Notes: generated by a model not told the origin, from the letters alone. A stretch of DNA of 35,174 nucleotides from Algibacter pectinivorans (GCF_900112595.1 NZ_FOMI01000013.1:1-35174), one strand, 5' to 3'. Positions 8,076 to 16,486 are shown, numbered from the stretch's first letter. Numbers and translations are program-made.

Positions 8076-8543
8076 ATGAGAATTATTTTTAAAACCATTT
8101 TACTTTCGTCTGCCCTATTTTTAACAAGTTGCGCCACGATAATTTCTGGCTCAAGACAAAATGTGGAAATCGCTTCAGAACCAACTTCTGCAAAAGTTTA
8201 TATTAATGAAATTGAAGTCGGAAATACACCTGTTCAACAAAATCTAAAAAGAAATCAAGAATATAATTTGGTACTCAAATTAGACGGATATGAAACCTAT
8301 GAAACAAAACTGGAGAGAAAATTCAATGCTTGGTATATTGGAAATATTGCTTTCGGTGGACTAATTGGTATTATAATTGACCCGATAACTGGAGCAATGC
8401 ATAAACTAAAGCCCGAAGAAATAAACGGAAGTCCGAAAAGTGGAACTACCTACAATACCGAAAATGGTAAACTATTCATAAGAATAAGTATGGATATTGA
8501 CTCGAATTCAGAGAAAGTTGGACAATTAAAAAAATCGGAATAA
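8076..8543 (+). CDS. PEGA-domain lipoprotein
   Basis: This 155-residue lipoprotein (lipobox LTSCA, Cys about residue 19) continues ATIISGSRQNVEIASEP, an opening common to Bacteroidota PEGA lipoproteins. The PEGA-type domain (SAKVYINEIEVGNTPVQQNL, LVLKLDGYETYETKL) spans about residues 35-75. A hydrophobic stretch, WYIGNIAFGGLIGIIIDP, follows and could contact or cross a membrane. PEGA domains are surface or binding modules, and a specific ligand cannot be inferred. It is the second gene of its two-gene cassette. Confidence 0.8.
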   Translation: MRIIFKTILLSSALFLTSCATIISGSRQNVEIASEPTSAKVYINEIEVGNTPVQQNLKRNQEYNLVLKLDGYETYETKLERKFNAWYIGNIAFGGLIGIIIDPITGAMHKLKPEEINGSPKSGTTYNTENGKLFIRISMDIDSNSEKVGQLKKSE

Positions 8544-8548
8544 AGTCT

Positions 8549-8683
8549 GCACATAACAATGGCTATAAGTAATTGCTTGTTCTCGCCTACTTCTGAAAAT
8601 CCTCGCGGATTTTCAGTTTGGTGTATACTTGCAAAGTTAAGTGTTAACCCACGCAACTACTCATAGCCGAGACGTTGTGCTTC
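8549..8683 (+). repeat. attC-like site 7
   Basis: R'' GCACATAAC (8549-8557) is an exact reverse complement of GTTATGTGC at 7624-7632. R' is GTTGTGCTTC (8674-8683). Arms as in site 5 (ggctataagtaattgc / gcaactactcatagcc); the spacer before GTT is 5 nt instead of 6. Confidence 0.85.
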
Positions 8684-8977
8684 ATTGCGGAACGCACTCA
8701 GAACGGAAACAAGCAATTTAAGAACATCTGACTTTTTACAAATTTTACGCTGAATAAATTACGCTGATTTCTCACTCAAAAGCGCAATGAAAATCGCATC
8801 TGAATTTTAGCAAGTTTTATAGAATCGGAATTTAAAAACGAAAAACTGAACAGATTGCGGAATTGCTCACTCAAACGGAATTGAAAAATATTGCGGAATA
8901 TAAAGCTGACTGAATTCACTCAAACGCTAAAAAAAAAGAAATAGCAACTGAATTCAAACTGAAAGAAAAAACAACGA
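8684..8977 (+). other. non-coding cassette body (cassette 8)
   Basis: I see no convincing reading frame on either strand in these roughly 290 bp. The stretch repeats short motifs: CACTCA at 8695, 8773, 8868 and 8917, and gcggaa at several points, usually 4-25 bp before a CACTCA. It may be a small RNA, a set of protein-binding sites or a decayed gene. Similar motifs occur at 34741-34951 and 16251-16486. Confidence 0.5.
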
Positions 8978-9114
8978 AAGCACAACAATGTATAAAAATA
9001 ATTACTAGTTTAGTGCTCAACCAAAGGTCGTTGCTTATTTGTTACTTCTGATTTTCCTGCGGAAAATCCTCGCACACAAACACGCAACTATTCTTATACG
9101 TAAACGTTGGCAAC
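8978..9114 (+). repeat. attC-like site 8
   Basis: R'' AAGCACAAC (8978-8986) pairs with GTTGTGCTT at 8674-8682. R' is GTTGGCAAC (9106-9114). Arms gtataaaaataattac / gcaactattcttatac; hairpin gattttcc-tgc-ggaaaatc. Confidence 0.85.
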
Positions 9115-9135
9115 AAGCTGAAAAAACTGAAACCT

Positions 9136-9642
9136 ATGATACATTTAATTTGGTCAATAATAAACGGAATGATTGTTTTGTACTTTCTATATCTAATTGT
9201 CGGATTTATAGCTAAAGGAAAACGAATTTTTAAACCTCAATTTAAAGTTATCTCAATTTTTATAATGGTAATTGGAATTGTACAAATAATTTCTGCCTCT
9301 AACTCGGAAAAAAATACAAATAGAATTACGATAAATGAAGATTATAATAAACAGAATAATTCAAAAGTTAAAAAAGTAATACTCGAAGACAACTTGACTT
9401 TCGACATAAATATGCACGTAAAATATTCTGTTGAAAAAAATGAATTTATCCCAATTGAAAGTAATAGTTTTTTGACAGGATTTGTTAGTGGTTATGTTTG
9501 GGAATTTAAGTCGATTCAAACGAACAATTATAAACCGAATGAAAAAGCGGAATTTATTGCTGATGGAATTTTGAAATGGAATCTTTTCGGAATAAAGGTT
9601 TATAGCGAATCGAAAACATTTAGCGGAATAATAGAAAAATAA
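9136..9642 (+). CDS. membrane protein with two N-terminal TM segments, unknown function
   Basis: This 168-residue protein has TM segments at about residues 4-26 (IWSIINGMIVLYFLYLIVGF) and 38-56 (VISIFIMVIGIVQIISA). A soluble C-terminal domain of about 110 residues follows, beta-rich and with little Cys (KVKKVILEDNLTFDINMHVKY, GFVSGYVWEFKSIQ). I recognise no family. By the positive-inside tendency (GKGKRIFK between the helices), the C-terminal domain should lie outside the cytoplasm. Single gene in its cassette. Confidence 0.65.
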   Translation: MIHLIWSIINGMIVLYFLYLIVGFIAKGKRIFKPQFKVISIFIMVIGIVQIISASNSEKNTNRITINEDYNKQNNSKVKKVILEDNLTFDINMHVKYSVEKNEFIPIESNSFLTGFVSGYVWEFKSIQTNNYKPNEKAEFIADGILKWNLFGIKVYSESKTFSGIIEK

Positions 9643-9648
9643 AAGCCA

Positions 9649-9783
9649 GTTGCCAACACCGTATATAATTTATTGCTGGTTCTAGCCTACTTACGAAAAT
9701 CCTCGCGGATTTTCTATTCGGTTTTTATTTGTTAACTTAGTTGCTTAAACACGCAACAAACCATATACAAACACGTTGGCAAA
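9649..9783 (+). repeat. attC-like site 9
   Basis: R'' GTTGCCAAC (9649-9657) is an exact reverse complement of GTTGGCAAC at 9106-9114. R' is GTTGGCAAA (9775-9783). Arms gtatataatttattgc / gcaacaaaccatatac; hairpin gaaaatcc-tcgc-ggattttc. Confidence 0.85.
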
Positions 9784-9799
9784 CATTATAAAAAATTGA

Positions 9800-11497
9800 A
9801 TGGATATATTTAAAGCAGAAGAAAGAAACATTAGGAATATTCTTGAAAAAAAAGAAATAAAATATACTATTCCACGAAATCAAAGAGATTATGTTTGGGA
9901 AACAAAACAATGGAAAGAATTATTAGTTGACATTTATACTTCAATTAGTTTTGATGAAAATGGAGAAATAATTCTGAATGATTATTTCATTGGTAGTTGC
10001 GTTTTATCTGATACTAAAAAGAAAAATATAAAAAGTATAGTAGATGGTCAACAGAGACTTACAACAATAACAATTATTCTTTCGGTGATTTATGATCTCT
10101 TTGAAGAGAATAATCAAACGAAATTATTAGAAGGTATTTATTCCTATTTATTAAAAAAAGATGATGATGGTGATGATTATTTTGTGATTGAAAATAATGC
10201 TCTTGAACCATATTATTCAGAAGTTATATTAAACAAACCTATAGATGAAAATGATATAGTTCCAATAAGCGAGCAAGAAAAAAGAATATCTGAATGTTAT
10301 TCTTTCTTTTACACTAACTTAAAATCAAAAATTGCAGAATTTGAAGAACACGAAATTGATTATTTAAAGGCTTTTAGATCTCAATTATTAAATTTAAAAA
10401 TTATAGAAATTACAGTTGGGAATCAAATTGATGCTTATACAATATTCGAAATATTAAATGCTAAAGGAAAACAATTAGAATTAGGTGATCGAATGAAAAA
10501 TTGGATTTTAAAAAGATTACCGAAACAATTTCCTACAGACACTGCTAAATCAAAATGGAATAAAATTAGAGAAAGTATAGAACCTATTTCTAAATCTGAC
10601 AATAATTTTTCAAATTTTATTAAACATTTTTGGATTTCAAAATATGAAAAACTCAAAGATGAAGACGAAATTTATCATTATTTCAAGACAGAAGTTAGTC
10701 AAAGTGAAATGCCAAATTTTTTGAAAGAACTTCAAGAAAGTGCATTAGATTATAATAGAATTGCTACAGCAAATAGAAAAAAAATAAATTCAAAACTAGA
10801 TTTTGTTTTAAGTAGCTTAATTACATTTAGAACTTCACAAATAAGACCAATTGCATTATCATTATTTTCAGTTTATAACAAAAATTTAATTTCTGAAAAA
10901 GAAATTACTAAATACTTAGAAATATTAGAACATTTCCATTTTATCTACACAGCAATATGTTCAACACCAGCGAATAAAGTTGAAAAAATATATCATAAGT
11001 ACGCACCTTTAATTAGGAATAATTTTTCTAAAAAAATAATTTATGAATTAGTTGAAGAGTTAAACTCAATAAAACCGAATTATAATACTTTCAAACGAAA
11101 TTTCTTAGTTAAAGGATTTTCAAATAAGAATAAGGATTTGAAAGTAAATAGATCAATAGTAAACTATATTTTACAAAAAATAGAATATTATAAACAAAAT
11201 ACCGATGAATTTGCTATTAATAATTTAACAATTGAGCACATTGCAAATGATGACGGAACAGAAAACACAGCTAGAATAGGAAATTTACTTCCTCTTTCTA
11301 AAAACATCAATTCAAACTGTGGAGACGAACCTCTGAAAGATAAAATTATTAAATACAGTAATTCTAGCTTTATAATGGTTAATGAATTTATAAAACATAA
11401 TTCTGACAAAGAAGAATGGTCTGATAAAAATATTGGAGAAAGAACAACTGCTTTAGCTAAATTGAGTTATGAAAAAGTATGGAAGTTAAAAATTTAA
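9800..11497 (+). CDS. GmrSD-like DUF262-DUF1524 restriction protein
   Basis: This 565-residue protein combines both halves of a GmrSD-type type IV restriction enzyme. The N-terminal DUF262 domain has YTIPRNQRDYVWETKQWKEL, then IVDGQQRLTTI with Asp82. A helical middle includes DAYTIFEILNAKGKQLELGD. The C-terminal DUF1524 His-Me-type nuclease has LTIEHIANDDG with His480 and ARIGNLLPLSKNIN. The length fits a fused GmrSD protein. Family members use nucleotide hydrolysis to drive cleavage of modified (for example glucosylated hydroxymethylcytosine) phage DNA, but the modification recognised here cannot be read. Sole gene of its cassette. Confidence 0.85.
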   Translation: MDIFKAEERNIRNILEKKEIKYTIPRNQRDYVWETKQWKELLVDIYTSISFDENGEIILNDYFIGSCVLSDTKKKNIKSIVDGQQRLTTITIILSVIYDLFEENNQTKLLEGIYSYLLKKDDDGDDYFVIENNALEPYYSEVILNKPIDENDIVPISEQEKRISECYSFFYTNLKSKIAEFEEHEIDYLKAFRSQLLNLKIIEITVGNQIDAYTIFEILNAKGKQLELGDRMKNWILKRLPKQFPTDTAKSKWNKIRESIEPISKSDNNFSNFIKHFWISKYEKLKDEDEIYHYFKTEVSQSEMPNFLKELQESALDYNRIATANRKKINSKLDFVLSSLITFRTSQIRPIALSLFSVYNKNLISEKEITKYLEILEHFHFIYTAICSTPANKVEKIYHKYAPLIRNNFSKKIIYELVEELNSIKPNYNTFKRNFLVKGFSNKNKDLKVNRSIVNYILQKIEYYKQNTDEFAINNLTIEHIANDDGTENTARIGNLLPLSKNINSNCGDEPLKDKIIKYSNSSFIMVNEFIKHNSDKEEWSDKNIGERTTALAKLSYEKVWKLKI

Positions 11498-11500
11498 CGA

Positions 11501-11637
11501 TTTGCCAACACCGTATAAAATTAATTGCTGGTTTTAGCCAGTTTACGAAAGTCCTCGCGGACTTTCTATCTGTGATTTATTTGCTAACTTTAGTGCTTAA
11601 ATCACGCAACTAATCTTATACAAACACGTTGGGCATA
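11501..11637 (+). repeat. attC-like site 10
   Basis: R'' TTTGCCAAC (11501-11509) pairs with GTTGGCAAA at 9775-9783. R' is GTTGGGCATA (11628-11637). Arms gtataaaattaattgc / gcaactaatcttatac. Hairpin gaaagtcc-tcgc-ggactttc shows a compensatory A-T to G-C change. Confidence 0.85.
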
Positions 11638-11679
11638 ATATAAGGCTAAAACCCAAATACAATGATTTAACACAAATAT

Positions 11680-12021
11680 ATGATAAGAAAAAACAAGAAT
11701 TTAAAAAAGAAAACAATAATATTCATCAATGTATTTTTCGCTCTGTTTTTTTTAATTTCATGTGAAAAAGATGGAGATGTTTTTCTAAGAGTAGAAAACT
11801 TAAGAACTTATGAAATTGTAAATCTCAAAATTGGTAGTCTTGACTATGGAAATATAAGACCTAATGAAACGACTGACTACCAACAAATTGACACTGGCAC
11901 ATTTAACTCTTCTTACGAAATGAATGGAAGAGAACTTGCCGGGGAAATAAAAACATGGGGAATGGGTAATTTAAAATTGCAGATTCAGAATAATGGAGAA
12001 CTTAAATTTATTGATGAATAA
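11680..12021 (+). CDS. small lipoprotein, unknown function
   Basis: The 113-residue product has a long Lys-rich n-region (MIRKNKNLKKKT), a hydrophobic core and a lipobox (FLISC, Cys about residue 28). The mature domain of about 85 residues is beta-rich, with FLRVENLRTYEIVNLKIGSLDYGNI and LKLQIQNNGELKFIDE. It is probably an envelope-anchored single-domain lipoprotein. No family recognised. Single gene in its cassette. Confidence 0.65.
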   Translation: MIRKNKNLKKKTIIFINVFFALFFLISCEKDGDVFLRVENLRTYEIVNLKIGSLDYGNIRPNETTDYQQIDTGTFNSSYEMNGRELAGEIKTWGMGNLKLQIQNNGELKFIDE

Positions 12022-12025
12022 ATAC

Positions 12026-12162
12026 TATGCCCAACACAGTATATAAAAAATTGCTATTTTATGCTTAACCAATGTTAGTTGCTCGTTTGCTAGCTTCTGA
12101 TTTTCCTTCGGAAAATCCTCGCATACAAACACGCAACTTTCCATATACAACAACGTTAGGTG
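12026..12162 (+). repeat. attC-like site 11
   Basis: R'' TATGCCCAAC (12026-12035) is an exact reverse complement of GTTGGGCATA at 11628-11637. R' is GTTAGGTG (12155-12162). Arms gtatataaaaaattgc / gcaactttccatatac; hairpin gattttcc-ttc-ggaaaatc. Confidence 0.85.
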
Positions 12163-12506
12163 TCAGTAAAAAAAAATCAAATCTAACTCCAATCAATGAA
12201 AAAAAACTAACGGCGGAACTCAAAAAAAAAAAAAAAAAAAACAACAAACGGATGACATAAAAAACAGCTGACCAGCGCCCGACTCAATAAAAAAAGAACC
12301 AATCTTTGCGCGTAAAAAGAGAAGCCACGGTTGCGAATAAAAAAGAGCAAGAATTCTGTTACAAATACAAAACCGCCACCTAACATTGTATAAAAATAAT
12401 GCGTATTTTAGTACGAAATTTATAAGCCTGTGCTTGTTTGCTTGCTTCTGATTTTCCTTCGGAAAATCGCCGCACACAAACTCCGCACTATCATTATACT
12501 AGACCG
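12156..12506 (+). repeat. non-coding cassette, copy 1 of 3
   Basis: This whole cassette, from the TT after the presumed cut to the G of the next core, recurs almost identically at 13169-13515 and 27589-27991. Identity starts and stops at the G/TT boundaries, while the flanks differ. The insert (about 215 bp) has a poly-A run of 20 at 12222-12241, then a conserved part with atctttgcgcgtaaaaagag and aagccacggttgcgaat. The frames in it end in poly-Phe or poly-Lys across the A-tract, or start inside the attC, so I call it non-coding. Confidence 0.8.
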
Positions 12507-12515
12507 TTAGCATAC
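12377..12515 (+). repeat. attC-like site 12
   Basis: R'' CACCTAAC (12377-12384) pairs with GTTAGGTG at 12155-12162. R' is GTTAGCATAC (12506-12515). Arms gtataaaaataatgc / gcactatcattatac; hairpin gattttcc-ttc-ggaaaatc. Confidence 0.85.
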
Positions 12516-12538
12516 ATTTAAAAAAAACCGAACAGCGA

Positions 12539-13024
12539 ATGAAAACAGGAATAATAATTGGAATTTTAGTAGTAATCGGAATTATATATTTCGTCTCAAG
12601 AAATAAAAGTGGAACAAATAAAAATATACAAGTTGCTAAACAAATTCAACTTGCGGAATTGGAATCTGTAATGACTCAATTGTTAGATGGAAAAATGGAA
12701 TATGACTTTTTCGGAATAACATCTGACGGAATTGATTGTATTTATTTTGCAGATAACAACGGAAAAATAAACATCGAATTTGAGGTTATGACAAACGACC
12801 AAAAACCTTATGTCGAAAAAATTACAAGTTTTGCGAATAAGAATAATTATAATTTAGTCAAAACGACTTACGGAAATAAACCTCATTACTCTGATTTAAA
12901 AGAAGCACCAGTTTATAAATTTGAATTAAATGCGGACAAATACAAAGCGACTGAAATTGGAACAGAAATAATGACCAAAATATTCAACAAAAACGGAACG
13001 ACAAAATTTGACGTAGTTCCATAA
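12539..13024 (+). CDS. single-TM-anchored protein, unknown function
   Basis: This 161-residue protein starts with one TM anchor (about residues 3-21, GIIIGILVVIGIIYFVS) followed by basic RNKS, so it may be an N-in or signal-anchor membrane protein. The soluble domain of about 135 residues alternates strands and helices (MEYDFFGITSDGIDCIYFADNNGKINIEFEVM, EIGTEIMTKIFN). I do not recognise the family. Single gene between two copies of the repeated non-coding cassette. Confidence 0.65.
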   Translation: MKTGIIIGILVVIGIIYFVSRNKSGTNKNIQVAKQIQLAELESVMTQLLDGKMEYDFFGITSDGIDCIYFADNNGKINIEFEVMTNDQKPYVEKITSFANKNNYNLVKTTYGNKPHYSDLKEAPVYKFELNADKYKATEIGTEIMTKIFNKNGTTKFDVVP

Positions 13025-13036
13025 GAAATAAAAAAC

Positions 13037-13175
13037 GTATGCTAACACCGTGTAAAAAACATTGCTTATTTTAGTTTAACCGTTTGGTCGTTGCTTTGTT
13101 TGCTAGCTTCTGATTTTCCTTCGGAAAATCCTCGCACACAAACATGCAACGTTCCTTACACATAAACGTTAGGTG
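13037..13175 (+). repeat. attC-like site 13
   Basis: R'' GTATGCTAAC (13037-13046) is an exact reverse complement of GTTAGCATAC at 12506-12515. R' is GTTAGGTG (13168-13175). Arms gtgtaaaaaacattgc / gcaacgttccttacac; hairpin gattttcc-ttc-ggaaaatc. Confidence 0.85.
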
Positions 13176-13515
13176 TCAGTAAAAAAATTTCAAATCTAAC
13201 TCCAATCAATGAAAAAAAACTAACGGCGGAACTCAAAAAAAAAAAAAACACAACAAACGGATGACATAAAAAACAGCTGACCAGCGCCCGACTCAATAAA
13301 AAAAGAACCAATCTTTGCGCGTAAAAAGAGAAGCCACGGTTGCGAATAAAAAAGAGCAAGAATTCTGTTACAAATACAAAACCGCCACCTAACATTGTAT
13401 AAAAATAATGCGTATTTTAGTACGAAATTTATAAGCCTGTGCTTGTTTGCTTGCTTCTGATTTTCCTTCGGAAAATCGCCGCACACAAACTCCGCACTAT
13501 CATTATACGAGACCG
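13169..13515 (+). repeat. non-coding cassette, copy 2 of 3
   Basis: Nearly identical to 12156-12506, with the A-tract shortened to 14 (13235-13248) and followed by cacaac instead of caac. The following cassette differs, so the copies are separate insertions and not one tandem repeat. Confidence 0.8.
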
Positions 13516-13524
13516 TTCTACGCA
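13386..13524 (+). repeat. attC-like site 14
   Basis: R'' CACCTAAC (13386-13393) pairs with GTTAGGTG at 13168-13175. R' is GTTCTACGCA (13515-13524), which departs from GTTRRRY. In situ R'' and R' are not complementary; each matches its own cassette. Arms gtataaaaataatgc / gcactatcattatac. Confidence 0.85.
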
Positions 13525-13539
13525 ATTTGAGAAAAACCT

Positions 13540-14037
13540 ATGAAAAATATTAAACTGACATTTTTAAGTATCATAATTCTGACTTTATTTTCTTGTAATC
13601 AAAAAGTATATAAAGCTCTGAATGAATTAAAGAATATGCCACCAGCGGATTACAGTTATGTAATTGAACCAAAGTTTAATGAATCCAAAGAATCAGCTGA
13701 ATTTAAAGTTATAGAATTGTTTTCCGCAGAAGAGTCTAAAATCGGAACTTATCATATTCACCAATATGACAAAGAAACTAAAGAACAAATAAATGAACGA
13801 ATGTGGTTGCAAACTGTGTTGTTGAATTCAAAAAATCTGACTGACTATCAGAACGAAGAAGTAGCAACGAAATCAGCAAAAGAAGTAGCGAAATTTGTAT
13901 TAAAGCAAATAAGTAATGTTTCTGACTATAAAAAAATACAAATCACATTTGTAAGACAATGGAATGACGGAAATATTAAACAAGAAAAAAGAACTGTTTA
14001 TCTGACAATTCCTGAACTGAATAAAACTGAATTCTGA
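13540..14037 (+). CDS. lipoprotein, unknown function
   Basis: This 165-residue lipoprotein has lipobox LFSC (Cys about residue 19). The mature part starts NQKVYKALNELKNMPPADYSYVIEPKF and has a beta/alpha domain including FKVIELFSAEESKIGTYHIHQYD and VTF-type strands near the end (KKIQITFVRQWND, KRTVYLTIPEL). No family recognised. Single gene in a cassette with the unusual terminal sequence GTTCTACGCA. Confidence 0.65.
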   Translation: MKNIKLTFLSIIILTLFSCNQKVYKALNELKNMPPADYSYVIEPKFNESKESAEFKVIELFSAEESKIGTYHIHQYDKETKEQINERMWLQTVLLNSKNLTDYQNEEVATKSAKEVAKFVLKQISNVSDYKKIQITFVRQWNDGNIKQEKRTVYLTIPELNKTEF

Positions 14038-14045
14038 ATAAAAAC

Positions 14046-14183
14046 TGCGTAGAACACCGTGTATAATTCATTGCTAGTTATAGCCTGCTTACGAAAGTCC
14101 TCGCGGACTTTCTATCTGTTATTTATTTGCTAACTTTAGTGCTTAAACACGCAACGAAATCATACACAAAACCGTTGTAGGTA
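14046..14183 (+). repeat. attC-like site 15
   Basis: R'' TGCGTAGAAC (14046-14055) is an exact reverse complement of GTTCTACGCA at 13515-13524. R' is GTTGTAGGTA (14174-14183). Arms gtgtataattcattgc / gcaacgaaatcatacac; the right arm has one extra base, a candidate extrahelical base. Confidence 0.85.
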
Positions 14184-14192
14184 ATTAAAAAA

Positions 14193-14612
14193 ATGAATAC
14201 GGAAAACAAAGAAGAATTAGAAAAACAAGAATCTGAAATCAGAAAAAATCTATTTCTTGTATTTGTACCGATTGCCATTATGATTTTCATTATTGCGAAT
14301 TACCAATCAAACTCTTTGGAGCATAACAAAGAAAAATATTTAGAAAGTCGGAATACTAAATTTAACGGAATCGTAATTAAAAAAAGACAAGAAGGAGATT
14401 ATACGAGAGCTGGTAGATTTGTTATTTTAGACAATTATCACGAGGAACGTGTTGAAAACAATACTTATTATAGAATTCAAATCGGAGATTCTGTATATAA
14501 AAAAAGTGAAAGTGACTCAGTTTATTTTCATCTAAAAAATGGAGAAATCATAATTGAGGATTACAATGAATATCTAAGAAAGAATTATTATGAATTGCTA
14601 AATGAAAAATAA
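14193..14612 (+). CDS. single-TM membrane protein, unknown function
   Basis: This 139-residue protein has a charged N-terminus (ENKEELEKQESEIRKN), one TM segment at about residues 20-40 (FLVFVPIAIMIFIIANYQ) and a soluble domain of about 95 residues. The domain has RNTKFNGIVIKKRQEG, RFVILDNYHEE, YYRIQIGDSVYKKSESDSVYFHLKNGE, a beta-rich module that I recognise as recurrent in small flavobacterial membrane proteins without a named function. Single gene in its cassette. Confidence 0.65.
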   Translation: MNTENKEELEKQESEIRKNLFLVFVPIAIMIFIIANYQSNSLEHNKEKYLESRNTKFNGIVIKKRQEGDYTRAGRFVILDNYHEERVENNTYYRIQIGDSVYKKSESDSVYFHLKNGEIIIEDYNEYLRKNYYELLNEK

Positions 14613-14613
14613 C

Positions 14614-14750
14614 TACCTACAACACCGTATAAAATTAATTGATTGGTTCTAGCCTACTTACGAAAATCCTTGCGGATTTTCTATTCGGTTTTTATTTGCT
14701 AAATTAGGTGCTTAACCACGCAACTAATCTTATACAAGACCGTTGTGCGT
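14614..14750 (+). repeat. attC-like site 16
   Basis: R'' TACCTACAAC (14614-14623) is an exact reverse complement of GTTGTAGGTA at 14174-14183. R' is GTTGTGCGT (14742-14750). Arms gtataaaattaattga / gcaactaatcttatac; hairpin gaaaatcc-ttgc-ggattttc. Confidence 0.85.
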
Positions 14751-14761
14751 CATTAAAACCA

Positions 14762-15283
14762 ATGAATACGATAAAAGCAGAAATAGATAAAAGTGACTAC
14801 GGAACTGATGACTTTCCGAATCTGAAAATTGACGAATTTTGGCTTGACGAAAAACTCGAAGAGCTTTATCCGAACAATATGTATAGAGGACTTTATCCTA
14901 CTCTACTTTTTTGGATGGAAATAGAACAAGAACGAAAAGTTGTTTGGAATAGAATTTTACCGAAAATTGGAGAAATAACAATTTGCCCAATTCTAATGTG
15001 TCCAGACGATAACGATTTTTCCTGCACGATAATTTTAGCGGAAATTGAAAATTGCGAAAAAACAGTAAAGTGGAACAAATTAGGAATTGATAAAACCACA
15101 GAATATAACGCTAAAAAAGTTGGCTCAAAAGCTGAATGGTTTGAAAAAATAAACGGATTTGAATTCTCAAAAGCTGATTATGAAAAAATGCTATCGGAAT
15201 TTAAAAAGTATTATTTAATAGAAAAAACGAATTGGGATAAACAGAATCCTGAATTTAAACAAAAAATACCGTTTGAAAAATAA
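14762..15283 (+). CDS. cytosolic protein of unknown function
   Basis: I choose the ATG at 14762 because any earlier start in this frame would lie inside attC-like site 16. The 173-residue product has no signal or TM. It is acidic and Trp-rich, with FPNLKIDEFWLDEKLEELYP, LLFWMEIEQERKVVWNRILP, ICPILMCPDDNDFSCTIILAEIE, and a C-terminal helical part ending in KYYLIEKTNWDKQ. The overall look resembles small immunity-type or unknown cytosolic proteins, but I recognise no family. Single gene in its cassette. Confidence 0.65.
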   Translation: MNTIKAEIDKSDYGTDDFPNLKIDEFWLDEKLEELYPNNMYRGLYPTLLFWMEIEQERKVVWNRILPKIGEITICPILMCPDDNDFSCTIILAEIENCEKTVKWNKLGIDKTTEYNAKKVGSKAEWFEKINGFEFSKADYEKMLSEFKKYYLIEKTNWDKQNPEFKQKIPFEK

Positions 15284-15286
15284 CGA

Positions 15287-15422
15287 ACGCACAACACCGT
15301 ATATAATTTATTGCTAGTTCTAGCCTACTTACGAAAATCCTCGCGGATTTTCTATTCGGTTTTTATTTGCTAAATTAGGTGCTTAAACACGCAACAAACC
15401 ATATACAACAACGTTGTGCGTA
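15287..15422 (+). repeat. attC-like site 17
   Basis: R'' ACGCACAAC (15287-15295) pairs with GTTGTGCGT at 14742-14750. R' is GTTGTGCGTA (15413-15422). Arms gtatataatttattgc / gcaacaaaccatatac; hairpin gaaaatcc-tcgc-ggattttc. Confidence 0.85.
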
Positions 15423-15468
15423 AGCTAAAAACAGCACGTTTCACATCAAATAATTCGACTAAATTATT

Positions 15469-16134
15469 ATGATTAACAAAGAATTTATTGACAAAACCGA
15501 ACATTCTGATTGGGATTTTAGTAACGAAATTCTTTATTCAATGTGCAGAGAAAATTTCACTCACACGCAAACGGACAAAATTATTGGAAAAACTGTTTTA
15601 ATTGGTCGAACTTATGCAGCTGCAATTGAAAGACGGAAAAATAAAACCGAAGAAGAACAAAACGATAATTTTTACATTGAGAAAGTTGCGCCTAAATTTA
15701 AAAAATCAAAATTGGATTTTTATATAGAAAATTTAAAATATGAAACAGAACTGAACGAAAAAAATATTCCAGTAATATTAAAAGTTCATTGTTATTTAAC
15801 TGAATTAATTAAGGAATTAACTGAACAAAACAAAAGGTCATTTTCTTCAAAATATTTGCATTTTCATCTTCCGAACTTATTTTTTATTTATGACACAAGA
15901 GCTGTAAAAGCAATTGGACTTTTAAAAACAAAATTTCAATATAATTACAAAGAACAAATTAATTCGGAAAATGCAGACAAAGAATATGCTTCCTTTTTTT
16001 ATAAATGTTTTGCTCAAAAAAACAAAATGGAAAACGAATTTAAAAGAAAAATATCAACTCGACATTTTGACAATATATTAATGAAAGTTGTAGAACTGAA
16101 TGAAACAAAAGCCTACGCACAACACCGTATATAA
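15469..16134 (+). CDS. cytosolic protein of unknown function, reading into the attC
   Basis: This 221-residue protein has no signal or TM. It is mostly helical and Lys/Glu-rich, with IIGKTVLIGRTYAAAIERRK, LKVHCYLTELIKELTEQNKRSFSSKYLHFHLPNLFFIYDTRAVKA. The Ser-rich FSSKYLHFHLP-x-LFFIYD-x-R segment (about residues 125-143) is the most distinctive part; I cannot name the family. The reading frame runs past R'' and stops at the first TAA of the L'' arm, so the last residues (about AQHRI) are encoded by recombination-site sequence. Confidence 0.6.
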   Translation: MINKEFIDKTEHSDWDFSNEILYSMCRENFTHTQTDKIIGKTVLIGRTYAAAIERRKNKTEEEQNDNFYIEKVAPKFKKSKLDFYIENLKYETELNEKNIPVILKVHCYLTELIKELTEQNKRSFSSKYLHFHLPNLFFIYDTRAVKAIGLLKTKFQYNYKEQINSENADKEYASFFYKCFAQKNKMENEFKRKISTRHFDNILMKVVELNETKAYAQHRI

Positions 16135-16250
16135 TTTATTGCTAGTTCTAGCCTGCTTACGAAAACCCTCGCGGATTTTCTATTCGGTTTTTATTTGCTA
16201 ACTTAGGTGCTGAATCACGCAACAAACCATATACAAACACGTTAGCTTTA
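16114..16250 (+). repeat. attC-like site 18
   Basis: R'' TACGCACAAC (16114-16123) is an exact reverse complement of GTTGTGCGTA at 15413-15422. R' is GTTAGCTTTA (16241-16250). Arms gtatataatttattgc / gcaacaaaccatatac. The end of the upstream gene overlaps this site. Confidence 0.85.
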
Positions 16251-16486
16251 ATGCTTAAGCAAGTTTGCGGAAATAAAAAAAGCATGGTTTTAATCCCTGT
16301 TTTTTTTTGATATTTAAGGAGAAGAAAACGAAAAACTATATTGTGGTTTTTTAAAAATTATTTTAACTTCTCACTCAATTGCAAAATGTAATACTTTGTA
16401 GATCTTTTAGCTCGTTTGCGCAAAACGAAATCACTCAATCGGGATTTGCAAAGTTGAGGAATTAAAAATGTGTAAATAACAATATT
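16251..16486 (+). other. non-coding leader of cassette 19
   Basis: These 236 bp before the PLDc_N gene hold no frame I believe. They carry CACTCA twice (16372, 16432), the motif that is frequent in the non-coding cassette at 8684-8977. They may contain a promoter or regulatory RNA for the downstream gene. Confidence 0.4.

Noticed and set aside
9649-9783. tttatttgctaa in many sites as a built-in -7 box (TAnnTTTG)
   Set aside because: The second base is T, not A, in most sites and no TTG is found at the -33 spacing.
12072-12260. Plus-strand frame of 62 codons across site 11 and the start of the non-coding cassette
   Set aside because: Its N-terminal half is recombination-site sequence and it ends in poly-Lys.
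12220-12477. Minus-strand frame of 85 codons, repeated in all three non-coding cassettes (also 13220-13525 and 27639-27962)
   Set aside because: It begins inside the attC-like site and runs into poly-Phe across the A-tract. The frame after the tract differs with A-tract length, and its conservation is explained by copy identity.
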